Of a stretch of 64,000 bases of DNA, positions 62,663 through 64,000 are shown piece by piece (the first letter of the stretch is position 1; every line of letters begins with the position of its first letter). Location: the NCBI GenBank assembly GCA_023424395.1, contig JAFADY010000056.1, positions 61,776 through 125,775 of the forward strand, in the 5' to 3' direction. The notes beneath the pieces are model-generated. The model had not been told where the DNA came from. It did no database searches and saw only the letters and a program-made list of their open reading frames with translations. Origin of the DNA: Bacteroidota bacterium. Its GTDB lineage: Bacteria; Bacteroidota; Bacteroidia; Bacteroidales; Dysgonomonadaceae. A program made the position numbers and the translations under genes.

Positions 62663-63240
62663 TTAATCAAACAAAAAACTCAATTTCGCACTAAACTGAT
62701 TAATATATTTATCGGGAATCATTAATGTATATTGTACTCCAATAGCCATCCAAGGAAAAGCCTTGAAATCGTATCCTGCTCCAATTAATCCGGAAACACC
62801 TAAGTTTGTACGATAAAACGGATGCTCGGATGATGGATATTTTTTCTTCAATTCTATATCATCAAGAATGTTGTAATGCACTATCCTATTGATATCAGAC
62901 AAGCCCAATGCTACCTGAGCATATACGGAGTGCTGTTCAGCAAACGATAATTTATATCCCAATCCAGCTGCAAGAGTGCTATAATTGGAGCTGTAAGAGA
63001 CATTATAAATATCTATGTCTGTTTGCGGATGCTTTAATTTACTTGCATCGCCTCTTGTTTCATCAAAATGAAAAAGCGCGGTAAAATAAAGATTATTATG
63101 GAAATACTTTCTGAACTCAAAGCCTAAGTCTAATCCGGGTGTCATATTTTGTTGCGACGATTTGGCATATCCACCGTAAAAACCTAGTTGAGAAGACTGC
63201 GCATGAACACCAATAATAAGGATATAGTTATTTTCTTCAT
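62663..63240 (-). pseudogene. outer-membrane beta-barrel protein with a frameshift in the signal peptide
   Basis: On the minus strand the ATG at 63240 opens a signal peptide (MKKITISLLL), but the frame then stops (TAG). The mature protein continues in a different frame from V-H-A-Q-S-S-Q-L-G-F-Y-G-G-Y. The T-rich stretch near 63210-63213 is where one base appears to be missing. The mature part (residues about 20-190) has alternating strands typical of small outer-membrane barrels. The defect is a real pseudogene, phase variation, or a sequencing indel. Confidence 0.8.
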
Positions 63241-63257
63241 TACTTTTAAAATTAGAA

Positions 63258-63815
63258 TTAGAACGAATAGGACGCTTTAATAATCAATCCGTGGTTAATG
63301 TGAACGAGATTATAATCTATAGTATAGGCACCACCTAATGTCCATTGGTTATTAAATTTTCTGTCGTAGCCAAAGCTGCCTCCTACCGCAATCATGCTCC
63401 CTTTGTAGCTAACACGGCCAATTACGGGGAGGCGAGTGCTCCCAAATACATAGCCTAAACCTGCTTGTCCTTGCAAATAAAGTCTATTATATTTGTTTGG
63501 ACGAAGAAAATCTACACCTGTACCCAACTGTAAACGCAAATTGTTTACAGGAACATTTGTAGCGTTTAATTGACTGGTATCATTATTTACGGTAACGGCT
63601 GCCTCTAAACTTTTAAAATTAGAATAAAATGTTCCCAACACATAAATGCGATTGCTTAAATAATAAGAATATTCTGTTCCCATATTGAAGCTGAACTTGT
63701 TGTAATCTTGATTGTATCCTGCCCCGGAAAAAACAGATAAGCGGGAGTTGTGTGTTTGTCCGAGTGCCGCAACCGATATAATGACAAGTGAAAACATCAG
63801 AATTGTTTTTTTCAT
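63258..63815 (-). CDS. small outer-membrane beta-barrel protein
   Basis: A 185-residue protein with a signal peptide (MKKTILMFSLVIISVAALGQ) and amphipathic strands ending in an aromatic residue (KASYSF). It resembles the neighbouring barrel gene in size and layout and may be a paralogue. No specific function known. Confidence 0.8.
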   Translation of the reverse strand: MKKTILMFSLVIISVAALGQTHNSRLSVFSGAGYNQDYNKFSFNMGTEYSYYLSNRIYVLGTFYSNFKSLEAAVTVNNDTSQLNATNVPVNNLRLQLGTGVDFLRPNKYNRLYLQGQAGLGYVFGSTRLPVIGRVSYKGSMIAVGGSFGYDRKFNNQWTLGGAYTIDYNLVHINHGLIIKASYSF

Positions 63816-63872
63816 AATTAGTAGTTTATAATAATAAGATGCAATTGAGGTAAAAAATCCCTCATGAAAAAA

Positions 63873-63914
63873 AGAAGCTGTCTCAAAATTAAAAAAGGCA
63901 GCTTCTTTTTTTAT
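63873..63914 (-). terminator. long hairpin near the window end (possible IS end)
   Basis: AAGAAGCTG (about 63873) and CAGCTTCTT (about 63902-63910) form an inverted pair around GTCTCAAAATTAAAAAAGG. It works as a terminator on either strand (T run on the plus side). The GAAGCTGTCTCAAAA block also resembles ends of IS elements common in this phylum. The window stops before this can be judged. Confidence 0.5.
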
Positions 63915-64000
63915 GTTTTCGGTGAAAAACCTTTTTTCAGTAAATCCTTTTGGATTTTTGTTTTTGAGTAGTTTTTTTGTTACTAGTCAAACATAACAAA

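Overview
The window is a chromosomal segment of a Bacteroidota bacterium, most likely a Bacteroidales outside the classical gut Bacteroides. Evidence: promoters of the TTTG-N19/20-TAnnTTTG type, weak use of Shine-Dalgarno sites, a trpBEGDCFA operon, SusD and SusC-type proteins, and type IX secretion genes (a PorW/SprE-like lipoprotein and a PorZ-like protein with a C-terminal sorting domain). Genus cannot be fixed from sequence reading alone.

Region 1 (1-6871) is accessory. It opens inside a Z1-domain gene followed by a DUF4420 PD-(D/E)XK nuclease gene and a third, unrecognised 486-residue gene, a translationally coupled set typical of a MutL/MORC-ATPase-type restriction or anti-phage operon whose upstream part lies outside the window. 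Then comes about 1.3 kb of gene-free, repeat-bearing DNA, a DUF6266 gene, and a compact phage-like lysis cassette (holin-like membrane protein, P5-type endolysin, candidate unimolecular spanin).

Region 2 (7101-22232) is core: rpsU, xerC, hpf, then the tRNA-Thr/Tyr/Gly/Thr - tuf - tRNA-Trp - secE - nusG - rplKAJL - rpoBC transcription and translation cluster. It has a near-consensus promoter, an rplL-rpoB attenuator-like hairpin and a clear terminator after rpoC.

Region 3 (22240-42115) is mostly core metabolism and envelope: lpxH, a DUF59 protein, radC and efp; a purine permease beside a Tsx-like DUF5020 porin; cysS; an ATPase behind a triple 15-bp repeat promoter; yaaA, an SNF symporter, aroA, a metal ABC permease, PorW-like, rdgB, PorZ-like and an oxidoreductase. 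Around 42.2-43.5 kb there is a small rearranged patch with two short lipoprotein-like ORFs, a 60-residue hydrophilic peptide gene with its own hairpins, and a partial copy of the end of the neighbouring EamA gene.

Region 4 (43436-53373) holds an EamA transporter, an SLC12-like permease lacking a normal start codon, and the tryptophan operon. The operon is preceded by a leader peptide with tandem Trp codons and a perfect terminator hairpin (Bacteroid-trp-type attenuation).

Region 5 (53445-57328) is a polysaccharide-utilisation remnant. An ECF sigma factor is fused in frame to the C-terminal end of a SusC protein, followed by SusD and a GH16 glucanase, and flanked by two near-identical promoter repeats. 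The rest is a GT2 glycosyltransferase, a PiT phosphate transporter, an rRNA/tRNA methyltransferase, a periplasmic thioredoxin, a PNPOx-like flavoprotein and two outer-membrane barrel proteins, one with a frameshift in its signal peptide.
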